A stretch of DNA of 64,000 nt from Niveibacterium sp. SC-1 (GTDB taxonomy: Bacteria > Pseudomonadota > Gammaproteobacteria > Burkholderiales > Rhodocyclaceae), in contig NZ_CP151275.1 in the NCBI RefSeq assembly GCF_038235435.1, positions 124,001 to 188,000 of the forward strand, read 5' to 3'. Below the pieces are notes generated by a model. The model had not been told where the DNA came from. It saw only the letters and a list, made by a program, of their open reading frames with translations, and made no database searches. Position numbers and translations under genes: made by a program. Below, piece by piece: positions 1 to 11,897 of the stretch; the first letter of the stretch is position 1, and each line of letters opens with the position of its first letter.

Positions 1-317
1 AGGAAGTCGCGCACCGCCTCGCTACGCCCCAGCATCTGGCGGATGTCATCGGCGGTGGCGAACAAGGCATGCACCAGCGGGTCCGTGGCAAAGGCCTGGC
101 GATTGACGTCCAGCGGACCGGGCAGGGCCGCAACCAGTCCATCGCAGTAGTTCAATGCGTGCGTGATGGGCGCGCTCAGGGCATCGTCAAAATCCGCGAC
201 CGCCGCCCTGAGCATCGGGTCGATCAGTTCGGCGGCACGCTCGAGTGCTTCGCGCACCGCCGGATCGGGCGGCGGCGACGGTTTCAGGAAATCGGCGACG
301 GCGGAGAAGAGGCTCAC
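1..317 (-). CDS. Hypothetical protein, N-terminal part only (runs off the left edge)
   Basis: The minus strand is open from a GTG at 317 to the window edge, giving about 105 residues. The N-terminus reads VSLFSAVADFLKPSPPPDP and is followed by a mostly helical, Ala/Leu/Asp-rich stretch with no signal peptide or membrane segment. No ATG lies upstream in this frame and the GTG has only a weak ribosome site, so the start is uncertain. I do not recognise the family and cannot see the C-terminus. It is divergent from the aldehyde dehydrogenase gene beginning at 565. The third-position GC bias supports this frame over the competing ones. Confidence 0.5.
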   Translation of the reverse strand, partial: MSLFSAVADFLKPSPPPDPAVREALERAAELIDPMLRAAVADFDDALSAPITHALNYCDGLVAALPGPLDVNRQAFATDPLVHALFATADDIRQMLGRSEAVRDF

Positions 318-564
318 GAGGCAGCTCGGGCACGGACGGTCGGCAGGTTTTGGCGCCGTTCGGGCGCCCGGAGGCGTGGCGTATCCGCTCGCCCCGCCAT
401 ACGCAATTTAGCCACATTCATGCCGGTTTCAATGCGCGCGCCGCGCAGCGGATAGACAAGGGCCTCCCCGCGATACACGGATAGGCCATATCAGGCTTGC
501 GCGCTATCGCGCCCGCGCCATCGGCGGGATGATCGGGTTTCCTGCGGATGCGGCGGAGGCGGAC

Positions 565-2035
<1,471 letters not shown>

Positions 2036-2058
<23 letters not shown>

Positions 2059-3193
2059 GCCGGTCCGCCGCATGCCCGCCCTGGGCGAAGCTTGCGTTCG
2101 CGAGGCCCGAGCCGACACCGGCGTCCAGCAGGGCCGCGGCCAGATCCTCGCGCGAGCTCACGCCCAGTTGCCGGTAGGCGCGACGCACGTGGTCGACCAC
2201 CGTGCTCGCGCCAAGGCCCAGGTCCGCGGCGATCGTCCGCTGCGCCTGTCCTTCCGCGAGGCGCACGCAGATGCGCTGCTGCTGCGCGCTCAGGCCGAGC
2301 GCGTGGGCGCCGCGGGCTTTGACCAGGCGCGTTGGCGCCAGCAACTGCCCGTGCAACACCACCAAGCCTTCGTCCGGCTCCGCGGCCAATGCCTGCATCA
2401 CGTAGGCGCGCCACAGGAAATGGCCCCAGCGATTGTGGAATTCACGGCGGGCGGGCGCCGCCGGAAGGCCGCGTTCGATGCGGCGCAGCTGCAGGAGCAG
2501 CTGACCCAACGCAGGCGGCAAGGCGCCGTGTGTCCAGGCGCCAGAGAGCGTGTCGTCGCTCATCAGGCGCAACAGGCGTTCGGCTCCCATGCCGCGGTGC
2601 AGGATGCGGCCCGCGCGATCGACGATGAGCGCGGACCCCTCTTCGGCCGCGACGCACGCGACGGCCTCCCGCGCCGGCTGCCTGACCGCATGGAGAACGT
2701 GGGGGCCGAAGCTCTCCAGCACCTTCTGCTCGGCCGCCATGAAGCTAGGGCGGCCCGGTCGCCGCGCCATCCAGAGGCAGCCCCAGCCGCGCCGGTGGTC
2801 CCGCACGACGGCGACCATCCAGTGCCGGTGGTCGCAGGGGCGCACGACCTCGTTGAAGAACTCGCTGGCGGTGAACTGCTTGTCGATGTGGGCCGAGTTC
2901 GTGCAGCGCGGTCCGGTGCGCATCCAGTCGCGGAAGTCGCCGATGAGGGCGCCGATATGGCCGTTCAGGCGCAGCTGTTGGTAAGTGGACACGCTGTCAT
3001 AGACCGCCTCGTCCTCGGCGTAGACGGATGCGAGGTCGTAGTCCTCGCCGGCCCAGAAGAACATGCCGTGGTCTGCGTCGACATGCTCGCGCAGCGCTTG
3101 TGCTACCGCTGGAATGACCTGTGTGTCGGGTAGGCCGAGCGAACACAGGTGCCGGATGTATGCGCTGCGTCGTGATCCCTTTTTGAGCTTCAT
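2036..3193 (-). CDS. LuxR-family transcriptional regulator
   Basis: This 385-residue protein has a C-terminal LuxR helix-turn-helix at about residues 325-375. The segment reads [15 protein letters not shown], then [19 protein letters not shown]. The N-terminal two thirds is an unassigned sensor-like region without membrane segments or a receiver-domain signature, so it probably senses a soluble signal. The start is the ATG at 3193, preceded at 6 bases by GGAGG; an ATG 11 codons upstream lacks a good site. It is convergent with mmsA and overlaps it by 23 bases. Its target and ligand cannot be told from the sequence. Confidence 0.8.
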
Positions 3194-3435
3194 GCGATGC
3201 CTCCCTTCCTTGGCGGGGGTGGACATTGGGGGCGCGCATCGCGGCGTCTGCTGAAGACGTCATAGCAAGCAGGAGGAAGGTCTGCGGCCTTGCTGTCGTG
3301 ACAACAGCGGTGAGATGTCACGGTCGACTTTGCCGAGGTGACATCAGGCCTTGAGGCGGCGTCGACAAGACGACGCGCACCCACCTGCGTGATGGGCGCG
3401 CGAGAGTACGGAGCGGGGACGGGCTGGGTGTTTGC

Positions 3436-4044
3436 TCAGCGCGGATCGCGCTTGCCTGAGGTCCGCCGGCGCGACAGCGAGAGGGCAGCAAGCCCGAGCC
3501 AGGCCATGCCCAGGCTTGCCGGCTCCGGCAGTTCTTCGACCTCGCGCGGAAGCGCCAGCACTTGCAGGGATACGCCGCCCGCGTTGTCCGGCACGTAGTA
3601 GTCGCGCAGGGTGAAGGCGAGTTCGGTGGTGGCGGGCAGCTCGAAGATCGCGCGGAAGTCGCGTACCGCGGGCATGGTGGCCAGCTGGGCGGCCGAGTAG
3701 GCGCGAGCCTGAGCCTCGCCGTACAGGATGACCTTCTGGCTCGCCGCGTCGGCGATCACGAAGGCCCAGGCCCAGCTCGGGGATTCGCCGGTGTTGAAGC
3801 TCCAGCCTTCGAAGAGCCCGCCGGACAGGCCTCCGGCATAGGTGATCGCGTAGCGGCCGGCGCCCAGGGTGAGCGTTTCGGGCGTGCCGATGAAGTTGAT
3901 GTGCTGGCCAGGCAGGGGCGCGGGATCGCTGCCGCCCCAGTCGTAAGTGAAGCCGTGGCTGGCGTCCAGGTTGATGATGGTGGCATGGCCCGCCAGCGGC
4001 ATGGCGAGCAGGACGGCAGGCAGAAGTGCGCGGAGGGTCTTCAT
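3436..4044 (-). CDS. PEP-CTERM sorting domain protein
   Basis: This 202-residue exported protein starts with a Sec signal peptide (MKTLRALLPAVLLAMPLAGHA). It ends with the PEP-CTERM signal: the Pro-Glu-Pro motif in ELPEPAS, a hydrophobic segment and an Arg-rich tail. In this class an exosortase removes the tail and the protein is delivered to the cell surface or exopolysaccharide matrix. The middle of the protein is unassigned and resembles the Ser/Gly/Thr-rich surface domains common in the class. The ATG at 4044 follows GAGG at 6 bases. No exosortase or exopolysaccharide gene is in the window, so it is a dispersed member of the regulon. Confidence 0.85.
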   Translation of the reverse strand: MKTLRALLPAVLLAMPLAGHATIINLDASHGFTYDWGGSDPAPLPGQHINFIGTPETLTLGAGRYAITYAGGLSGGLFEGWSFNTGESPSWAWAFVIADAASQKVILYGEAQARAYSAAQLATMPAVRDFRAIFELPATTELAFTLRDYYVPDNAGGVSLQVLALPREVEELPEPASLGMAWLGLAALSLSRRRTSGKRDPR

Positions 4045-4457
4045 GGCATACCTCGGGGAATGGCAGGGCCTCGTCAGAGGAGAGCGTCGGGAGCCATTCA
4101 CCGTAGGTAGTGCGGTCGGCCAGCGTCAAACCGTCGAGCACCTCTTGTGGAGCCGCGCGCAAGCGCGCCGGGCCTTCTCTGGCAAGGTCGTAGCGGGCTT
4201 CGAACGGGGCTGGGCGCGGCGGCGCATTTTCCCCCTTCAGTGGGGGCAATTCGGTGCCGATGTTCCGCCCTGCGCACCGCGGCCTGTGGCCACCGAAAAG
4301 AGCGGCCGCTTTGGTTTCTTCTGCGACAACTGCTGCGGTGCGGGCCACGAGGAAATGAGCGGGCACCTCATCGTCCGCGACTAAGGGAGCGCGGCCAAGG
4401 GGCGGCTCAAGCGGAGCCGCGCCGAAGTTTCGACGCGCCCCCGCCTGCAGGGAGTCC
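4045..4457. other. Intergenic stretch without a convincing gene
   Basis: These 413 bases lie between the PEP-CTERM gene and the 46-residue membrane protein gene. The only frame of note is on the plus strand and ends with TAA at 4384. Its last residues contain a CDNCC cluster followed by GAGHEE. It has no credible start with a ribosome site and no sustained codon bias upstream, so I do not call it. I see no strong promoter, terminator or long repeat. Confidence 0.4.
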
Positions 4458-4598
4458 TCAGGCCTGCGTCTTGGTCGCGGCGATAACCGTCTCTCGTTTG
4501 ATCGTGGTGCTCACGGCTGCGGCGGAGAGCATGCCGGCAGCAAAGGTCAGCGCAAAGGCTGCGAGGTATTCGAGCGGAGAGTTCGCGTTCGGGTTCAT
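4458..4598 (-). CDS. Small single-span membrane protein (46 aa)
   Basis: An ATG at 4598, preceded at 6 bases by GGAG, opens a 46-residue frame that closes with TGA. It begins MNPNANSPLEYLAAFALTF and contains one hydrophobic helix (about residues 10-31) rich in Ala, Phe and Leu. A positively charged tail with IKRE follows. The layout suggests a small inner-membrane protein. I do not recognise a named family. It stands alone between the PEP-CTERM gene and the LysR gene. The good ribosome site and the clean helix-plus-charged-tail pattern are the evidence; the short length is the main doubt. Confidence 0.55.
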   Translation of the reverse strand: MNPNANSPLEYLAAFALTFAAGMLSAAAVSTTIKRETVIAATKTQA

Positions 4599-4864
4599 GT
4601 GTCGCTCCGAGAAAATGCCGTTTCGGCGGGAGTGATCTGAATCTGGTCCGCGGCTTGATGTGGCGCAAGACCGGGTGGGTCAAAGACTGTGACATCGCCG
4701 ATCGGCCTCAAGCCGCGGACGCCTCTGCCGTTATTGGGCCCCGCGCAATGCCGCGGGCTCGGAAATAACCTCGTTTGGCGCGGCCGCCGAGCCGGGCGCG
4801 AACCGTGTGGCTGCGTGACTCCCAACGCCATCCGCCTGCGGAGGGGACGAGCCGCTGAAAACAG

Positions 4865-5743
4865 CTAGGCGCCGGCTTCGTCGCGCAGCCAGCTGCGCAA
4901 GTTGGCGAGTGCGACGCTCTCGGCCTGCGCCTGCGGATAGAGCAGGTAGTAGGACACGCGCAGCGAGCTCTCCGTGCGCAGCGGGTGCGAGAGCCGGCCA
5001 GCGGCGAGGTCGTACTCGACCAGGAGGTCCTGCGCCAGCGCCACGCCCTCGCCGTCGATGGCGGCCTGCAGGGCCGCGGCGGTGTCCGTGCATTCGCGCA
5101 GGACGGTGGCGGCGTCCGGCTCCAGACCTGCTTCGTCGAGCCAGCGGTCCCAGTTCGGACGGTGCGAGCCGCGGCCGTCGGCGCGCTCGGTGAGCAGCGT
5201 GTGTGTGAGCAGCTCGCGTGGCGCAGACAGGGCGTTCGCGAGCGCCGGCTGGCAGACCGGACTCACGCAGGTGCTGGCGATGCGCTCGCAGCCGAAGTGC
5301 GGATCGCTCAACTGCCGGTCCGAGAGCGCCAGCTCGCAGTCCTGCAGGCTGCCGTCAGCGACGATCTCCAGCCGCTGTTCCGGATGCCGCGTGAAGAAGC
5401 GGTAGAGCCGCGGCACCAGCCATTTGGCCGCCAGCACCGCCGGCACTGCGATGCGCAGGGCTTGCGCCTGATCCTGCCGCAGCAGATCGGTGGCCTGGCG
5501 GATCGCCAGGAAGGCGTCGCGGATACGCGGCAGGTAGTGCTCGCCCGCGGGCGTCAGGCGCAGGCGGTTGTTGCGGCGTTCGAAGAGCGCGAGACCGAGG
5601 AAATCCTCCAGCTGCCGCACTTGGTGACTGACCGCCGCATTGGTCACATGCAACGCTTCCGCGGCCTTGGTGAAGCTCTGCAGCTCGGCCGCGACCTCGA
5701 AGACGCGAAGTGCATTGAGGGGAGGAAGGCGATTGCTGGCCAC
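4865..5743 (-). CDS. LysR-family transcriptional regulator (GcvA-like)
   Basis: This 292-residue protein has an N-terminal winged helix-turn-helix. The region around residues 10-60 contains LNALRVFEVAAELQSFTKAA and NAAVSHQVRQLE, typical of the GcvA-like branch, and a periplasmic-binding-like effector domain follows. The start is a GTG at 5743. The gene is divergent from dgoK with a 108-base AT-rich spacer, the usual layout for a LysR regulator controlling its neighbour. I infer that it regulates dgoK-dgoA in response to a galactonate-pathway intermediate; the effector is not visible in the sequence. Confidence 0.85.
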   Translation of the reverse strand: MASNRLPPLNALRVFEVAAELQSFTKAAEALHVTNAAVSHQVRQLEDFLGLALFERRNNRLRLTPAGEHYLPRIRDAFLAIRQATDLLRQDQAQALRIAVPAVLAAKWLVPRLYRFFTRHPEQRLEIVADGSLQDCELALSDRQLSDPHFGCERIASTCVSPVCQPALANALSAPRELLTHTLLTERADGRGSHRPNWDRWLDEAGLEPDAATVLRECTDTAAALQAAIDGEGVALAQDLLVEYDLAAGRLSHPLRTESSLRVSYYLLYPQAQAESVALANLRSWLRDEAGA

Positions 5744-5851
5744 TTTTCATCAAAAAAAACTAAACGATCAGACAAATATCCTTCGTTTGCGGCCTTGCGT
5801 CCAGCCCGCGATGATGGGCGCCTCCTCAGAGCGAGCCTGTTTCTCCCGGCC
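5744..5851. promoter_or_regulatory. Divergent promoter region of the LysR gene and dgoK
   Basis: This 108-base spacer separates the divergent LysR gene and dgoK. It is AT-rich from about 5744 to 5785, including a run of A, in otherwise GC-rich surroundings. That fits promoters and a LysR site, but I could not fix a clear -35/-10 pair or a T-N11-A box. Confidence 0.5.
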
Positions 5852-6859
5852 ATGGCCTTCGTCAGCATCGATACCGGCACCACCAATACCCGCGTCACCG
5901 TGTGGCGCGGGACGGAGGCCGCATTTACCGCCGCCCGCGGCGTGGGCGTGCGCGACACCGCTACCAGCGGCAGCCGTGCGGCCCTGCAGGCGGCGGTGCG
6001 CGAGAGCCTGGATGAAGCGCTGGCGGCGAGCGGCACGCATCTGCGCGAGGTCGAACTGATCCTCGCCTCCGGCATGATCACTTCGAACATGGGCCTGCAC
6101 GAGCTGCCGCATCTGCCGGCCCCGGCCGACCGCGCCGCGCTGGCCGCCGGCATGGCGAGCGTGGTGATCCCCGAGGTCTGCCCGCGGCCGATCTGGTTCG
6201 TGCCCGGCGTGCGCAATCCGGTGGGCGACATCGGCCTGCACAACTGCGAGGCCATGGACATGATGCGCGGCGAAGAGACCGAGACCATGGGCCTGGTCGA
6301 ACGCCTGGCGCTGCGCGAGCCCACGGTGGTGGTGCTGCCGGGCTCGCACTCGAAGTTCGTGCATCTGGACGAGCGCCAGCGCATCGTCGGCTGCGTCACC
6401 ACGCTGGCGGGCGAGCTGCTCAATGTGCTGACCCATAACACCATCCTCGCCGGGTCGCTGGACAACGACTTCGCTGATGCGATCGACGCCGAGATGCTGC
6501 TCGCCGGTGCGCGCTCGGCCGGCAGCATCGGTCTCGGGCGCGCCGCCTTCACCGTGCGCATCCTCGACCAGTTCAGTGTCTATGGCCGCAACGCGCGCGC
6601 CAACTTTCTGCTCGGCGCGGTGCTGGGGTCGGACCTGCTGACGCTCAAGAACAGCAGCGCGATCCGCATGCGCCCGGGCACCCGCTTCCTGATCACCGGC
6701 AAGCCCTTGCTGCGCGATGCGCTGGCCCTGTTGGTGGCCGGCGACAACTTCTTCTCCGGCCAGGTGACGGCCACGACCGACACAGAGCAGGACAACCTCG
6801 CCGGCTTCGGTGCGCTGTGTCTCGCGCGCGAACGCGGCCTCATCGGAGCCTGGGCGTGA
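5852..6859 (+). CDS. dgoK: 2-dehydro-3-deoxygalactonokinase
   Basis: This 335-residue kinase phosphorylates 2-keto-3-deoxygalactonate with ATP in the De Ley-Doudoroff pathway. The N-terminus MAFVSIDTGTTNTRVTVW carries the sugar-kinase phosphate-1 motif (DTGTTNTR), and the family pattern GMITSNMGL follows at about residues 70-80. The frame is open far upstream into the LysR gene. I took the ATG at 5852 because it begins at the phosphate motif and leaves a normal intergenic spacer. Its TGA overlaps the GTG of the aldolase gene, so the two are translationally coupled. The protein is somewhat longer than E. coli DgoK (about 290 residues). Confidence 0.88.
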   Translation: MAFVSIDTGTTNTRVTVWRGTEAAFTAARGVGVRDTATSGSRAALQAAVRESLDEALAASGTHLREVELILASGMITSNMGLHELPHLPAPADRAALAAGMASVVIPEVCPRPIWFVPGVRNPVGDIGLHNCEAMDMMRGEETETMGLVERLALREPTVVVLPGSHSKFVHLDERQRIVGCVTTLAGELLNVLTHNTILAGSLDNDFADAIDAEMLLAGARSAGSIGLGRAAFTVRILDQFSVYGRNARANFLLGAVLGSDLLTLKNSSAIRMRPGTRFLITGKPLLRDALALLVAGDNFFSGQVTATTDTEQDNLAGFGALCLARERGLIGAWA

Positions 6860-7497
6860 GCGACTGGCTGCCTGACGCGCTCACCACGCTCCCGCTCATC
6901 GCGATCCTGCGTGGCATCCGCCCGGAGGAAGTGCCGGCGCAGCTCGACGCCTTGCTAGCCGCGGGTTTCCGTGCGATCGAGATCCCCAGCAATTCGCCCG
7001 ACTGGGAAGCGAGCCTGCAGCGCGCTGTCGCCCATGTCGGAACGCGCGCGCTGGTCGGCGGCGGCACGGTGACCACGCTCGCCCAGGTTGCCGCGCTTGC
7101 GGCCAGCGGCGCGGGCCTGATGCTCAGTCCCAACACCGACGCCGAGATCATTGCCGCCGGGCGTGCCGCAGGACTGGAAGTGATTCCCGGCGTTGCCACG
7201 CCCAGCGAATGTTTCGCCGCGCTCAAGGCCGGCGCCAGCGCACTCAAGCTCTTCCCGGCCGATACGCTGGGACCGGCCTTCGTGCGTGGTGTGAAAAGTG
7301 TCCTGCCGCCGGTGCCGCTCTACGCGGTGGGCGGCGTTTCGGCACGCAATCTGCATGAGTATCTGGCAGCAGGCTGCACGGGCGCGGGTTTCGGCGGTGC
7401 GCTCTATCGCGCCGGACAACCGGAAAACGACACGGCAATCCATGCGCGCGAGATCGTCGACGCGTATCGTCGTTGCCAATCCGAGTCCCGCCCATGA
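6856..7497 (+). CDS. dgoA: 2-dehydro-3-deoxy-6-phosphogalactonate aldolase
   Basis: This 213-residue class I aldolase splits 2-keto-3-deoxy-6-phosphogalactonate into pyruvate and glyceraldehyde 3-phosphate, the last step of the oxidative galactose route. The Schiff-base lysine lies in ALKLFPAD, the general-base glutamate in AIEIPSNSP, and substrate-binding ILRGI is near the N-terminus. The start is the GTG at 6856, which overlaps the dgoK stop as GTGA. The length matches the KDPG/KDPGal aldolase family. The related KDPG aldolase Eda would be an alternative, but the kinase next to it is the galactonate type. Confidence 0.88.
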   Translation: MSDWLPDALTTLPLIAILRGIRPEEVPAQLDALLAAGFRAIEIPSNSPDWEASLQRAVAHVGTRALVGGGTVTTLAQVAALAASGAGLMLSPNTDAEIIAAGRAAGLEVIPGVATPSECFAALKAGASALKLFPADTLGPAFVRGVKSVLPPVPLYAVGGVSARNLHEYLAAGCTGAGFGGALYRAGQPENDTAIHAREIVDAYRRCQSESRP

Positions 7498-7566
7498 AGC
7501 CTCGCTGCCCGGCCCGTTTTGCCAGCCATTGCGCCGGAAACCCCCCCTTCCCCAGGAGCTGATTGG

Positions 7567-8574
7567 ATGAACGTTCTCGTGACCGGCGGTGCCGGCTACA
7601 TCGGAAGCATCACCTGCGTGCAGATGATCGCCGCGGGCATGACGCCCGTGATCCTCGACAACTTCCACAACGCCAAGCCGGCGGTGCTGGACCGTATCGA
7701 AACCATCAGCGGCGTGCGCCCGCTGATGATCGAAGGTGACATCCGCGATCGCGTCGTGCTCGATCGCATCTTCTCGCAGCACAAGATCGACGCGGTGATC
7801 CACTTCGCCGGCCTCAAGGCCGTGGGCGAATCGGTGGAAAAGCCGCTGGCCTACTTCGACAACAATGTGCACGGCACGCTCGTGCTGCTCGAAGCCATGC
7901 GCGCCGCCGGTGTGCGCACCCTGGTCTTCAGCTCCTCGGCCACCGTGTATGGCGACCCGGCCTCGGTGCCCATCGTCGAGGACTTCCCCACCGGCGCCAC
8001 CAATCCCTACGGCCGCACCAAGCTGATGGTCGAGGAGATCCTCGCCGACCTCATCGTGGCCGAGCCTGACTGGTCGCTGGTGCGCCTGCGCTACTTCAAC
8101 CCGGTCGGTGGTCATCCGAGCGGCCTGATGGGTGAAGACCCGCAAGGCATCCCGAACAACCTCACGCCTTTCATCGCCCAGGTGGCGGTCGGCCGGCGCG
8201 AGAAGCTGCGCGTCTTCGGCGGCGACTACCCGACGCCGGACGGCACCGGCGTGCGCGACTACATCCACGTGATGGATCTGGCCGACGGCCACCTCGCCGC
8301 GCTGCGTGCCTGCCACGGCAAGGCGGGCGTGCACACCTACAACCTCGGCACCGGTCGCGGCACCAGCGTGCTGGAAATGCTGACAGCATTCTCGAAGGCC
8401 TGCGGTCGCGAGCTGCCCTACGAGGTCGTCGCGCGCCGGCCGGGCGATATCGCCGAATGCTGGGCGGATCCCGCCAAGGCGACGCGCGAACTCGGCTGGA
8501 CCGCCACCCGCGGTGTCGACGAGATGTGCGCCGACACCTGGCACTGGCAGTCGAAAAACCCCAACGGCTACTGA
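7567..8574 (+). CDS. galE: UDP-glucose 4-epimerase
   Basis: This 335-residue extended short-chain dehydrogenase interconverts UDP-galactose and UDP-glucose. It has the NAD-binding GGAGYIGS at the N-terminus, SSSATVYG with the catalytic serine or threonine, and the NPYGRTK motif with the YxxxK pair. The ATG at 7567 follows AGGAG at about 8 bases. It heads the Leloir set galE-galT-galK-galM on the same strand, 69 bases after dgoA. It may also supply UDP-galactose for surface polysaccharide. Confidence 0.95.
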   Translation: MNVLVTGGAGYIGSITCVQMIAAGMTPVILDNFHNAKPAVLDRIETISGVRPLMIEGDIRDRVVLDRIFSQHKIDAVIHFAGLKAVGESVEKPLAYFDNNVHGTLVLLEAMRAAGVRTLVFSSSATVYGDPASVPIVEDFPTGATNPYGRTKLMVEEILADLIVAEPDWSLVRLRYFNPVGGHPSGLMGEDPQGIPNNLTPFIAQVAVGRREKLRVFGGDYPTPDGTGVRDYIHVMDLADGHLAALRACHGKAGVHTYNLGTGRGTSVLEMLTAFSKACGRELPYEVVARRPGDIAECWADPAKATRELGWTATRGVDEMCADTWHWQSKNPNGY

Positions 8575-8622
8575 CCGCCAAGAACGGTCCGGCCCTTAAC
8601 CTCTACCACCTGAGCCACACCG

Positions 8623-9662
8623 ATGTTCAATCCCGTCGATCACCCTCATCGCCGCTTCAACCCGCTCAAGGGCGAATGGGTGCTGGTTTCGCCGCATCGC
8701 GCCAAGCGACCCTGGCAAGGCCAGCAGGAGCAGCCGGACACCGCGGAGCGTCCGGCCCACGATCCGGACTGTTTCCTCTGCGCGGGCAACAAGCGCGTCA
8801 CCGGCGACCTGAATCCGGACTACGAACACACCTTCGTGTTCACCAATGACTTCGCCGCCCTGATGCCGGACACGCCGCCCGCGCCCGAGTCGGACGATCC
8901 GCTGTTCCGGGTCCAGAGCGCGCGCGGCACCAGCCGGGTGATCTGCTTCTCGCCGGACCACAGCAAGACGCTGCCGGAACTCACGCTGCCGGCGATCGGG
9001 CATGTGATCGAGACCTGGGTGGACCAGGTGGAAGAACTCGCGAAGACCAACCTGTGGGTCCAGGTCTTCGAGAACAAGGGCGCGATGATGGGTTGCTCCA
9101 ACCCGCATCCGCACGGACAGATCTGGACCAACAGCTTCCTGCCCAACGAAGTCGCGAGCGCCGACCGCAACCAGCGCGCCTACTTTGACGAACACGGCCG
9201 GCCGATGCTGCTCGACTACGTCCAGCGCGAACTCGCCGATGGTGCGCGCACGGTGGTCGAGACCGAGCACTGGCTGGCGGTCGTGCCCTACTGGGCCGCC
9301 TGGCCTTTCGAGACCCTGCTGCTCCCGAAGGCACATGTGCCGCGCCTCACCGGCCTCTCGGCCGAGCAGAAGGCGGATCTCGCGGTTGCGCTGAAGAAGC
9401 TCACCAGCCGCTACGACAACCTCTTCCGCTGCTCCTTCCCGTACTCGATGGGTTGGCATGGCGCGCCGAACGACGGCGGCGCCGGCGAGCACTGGCAGCT
9501 GCATGCCCACTTCTATCCGCCGCTGCTGCGCTCGGCGACGGTGCGCAAGTTCATGGTCGGCTACGAAATGCTGGCCGAATCCCAACGCGACCTCACCGCC
9601 GAGCAGGCAGCCGAGAAGCTGCGCGCGGTGAGCGATGTCCACTACCGAGAAGCTGACGCATC

Positions 9663-9666
<4 letters not shown>
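8623..9666 (+). CDS. galT: Galactose-1-phosphate uridylyltransferase
   Basis: This 347-residue protein transfers UMP from UDP-glucose to galactose 1-phosphate. It carries the active-site NPHPHGQIW, whose second histidine forms the uridylyl intermediate, and the C-terminal [11 protein letters not shown] metal-site histidines. CFLCAGN near residue 50 supplies cysteines for the structural metal. The length matches the E. coli enzyme (348). The gene lies 48 bases after galE, and its stop overlaps the start of galK by 4 bases. Confidence 0.95.
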
Positions 9667-10826
<1,160 letters not shown>

Positions 10827-10874
10827 GGATCCGGACGGGCGCGGTGCGGCCGTCCTTCGTACAAGGAAAAGAAG

Positions 10875-11888
10875 ATGAGCCGCACTCCCCCTCCCGTCGT
10901 GATCCGTCTGGCGAACGGCGGCACCAGCATCGACGTGATGGACTACGGCGCGACCTGGCTCTCCTGCCGCGTCACGCTCAAGGATGGTAGCCAGCGTGAG
11001 ATCGTGCTGGCGGCCGCGACGCCGGAAGAGCACCTGACCCAGGATGGCTACCTCGGCCAGACGGTCGGTCGCTATTCCAACCGCATCGCCAACGCGCGCT
11101 TCGTGCTCGATGGAAAGACCATCGAGCTGGTGCCCAATGAGGGTGTCAAGCAGCTGCATGGCGGGCCGGATGGTTTCTGGAACCGCCGCTGGGAGACCGT
11201 CTCGCAGACGGCCAGCGAAGTCGTGTTCGGCCTGCACTCGCCCGATGGCGACCAGGGTTTCCCCGGCGCGGCCGAGGTGCGTTCGATCTACCGCGTCGAA
11301 GCCGACGGCAGCGTGACGCTGGAGCACACCGCCACGGTGGACAAGCCCAGCCCGGTCAACATGACCAACCATGTCTACTTCAACCTCGACGGCAAGCCCA
11401 CCGACAACGCGGGCCATCGACTGAAGCTGCGCGCCGCGCAGTACCTGCCGACCGACAAGGACGCGATCCCGCTGGATGGTCTCGCACCCGTGGCTGGCAC
11501 CAGCTTCGATTTCCGCGAAGCCAAGACCATCGGCCAGGATCGCCTCTCGGATCTGCAGCAGGAGCAGGCCAAGGGCTACGACCACGCCTTCTTCATGGAC
11601 CCGGAAGCAGCCAGCGGCAGGCTCGCGGCGGCGGAGCTGGAGTCGGCCGACGGCAAGCTCAAGCTGGCGATGCACTGCGACCTGCCCTCGGTGCAGCTCT
11701 ACACCGGCCAGTACCTCGTCGGCATTCCCGGCCGTGAAGGACCCTACAAGGCCTACGAAGGCCTGTGCCTGGAGCCGCAGTTCCTCCCCGACAGCGTGAA
11801 CCATCCGGAATGGGATCAGGAGAGCTGCATCCTCCAGCCGGGCCAGACCTATCACCGCACGATCCGCTACGTCTTCACGGCGCAGTAA
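10875..11888 (+). CDS. galM: Aldose 1-epimerase (mutarotase)
   Basis: This 337-residue beta-sandwich enzyme interconverts alpha and beta anomers of galactose, feeding both galactokinase (alpha) and the sugar dehydrogenase (beta). The catalytic histidine is in MTNHVYFNL and the catalytic glutamate in GLCLEPQF near the C-terminus. The substrate-binding segments VGRYSNRIAN and LHGGPDGF are present. It follows galK after 48 bases and precedes a LysR gene by 9 bases, so all may share a transcript. No signal peptide is seen, so it is cytoplasmic. Confidence 0.93.
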   Translation: MSRTPPPVVIRLANGGTSIDVMDYGATWLSCRVTLKDGSQREIVLAAATPEEHLTQDGYLGQTVGRYSNRIANARFVLDGKTIELVPNEGVKQLHGGPDGFWNRRWETVSQTASEVVFGLHSPDGDQGFPGAAEVRSIYRVEADGSVTLEHTATVDKPSPVNMTNHVYFNLDGKPTDNAGHRLKLRAAQYLPTDKDAIPLDGLAPVAGTSFDFREAKTIGQDRLSDLQQEQAKGYDHAFFMDPEAASGRLAAAELESADGKLKLAMHCDLPSVQLYTGQYLVGIPGREGPYKAYEGLCLEPQFLPDSVNHPEWDQESCILQPGQTYHRTIRYVFTAQ

Positions 11889-11897
11889 GCCGCGACC

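Noticed and set aside
4289..4384. Plus-strand Cys-rich reading frame ending in CDNCC and GAGHEE
   Set aside because: It is short, has no credible start or ribosome site and shows no codon bias upstream, though the cysteines could form a zinc site.
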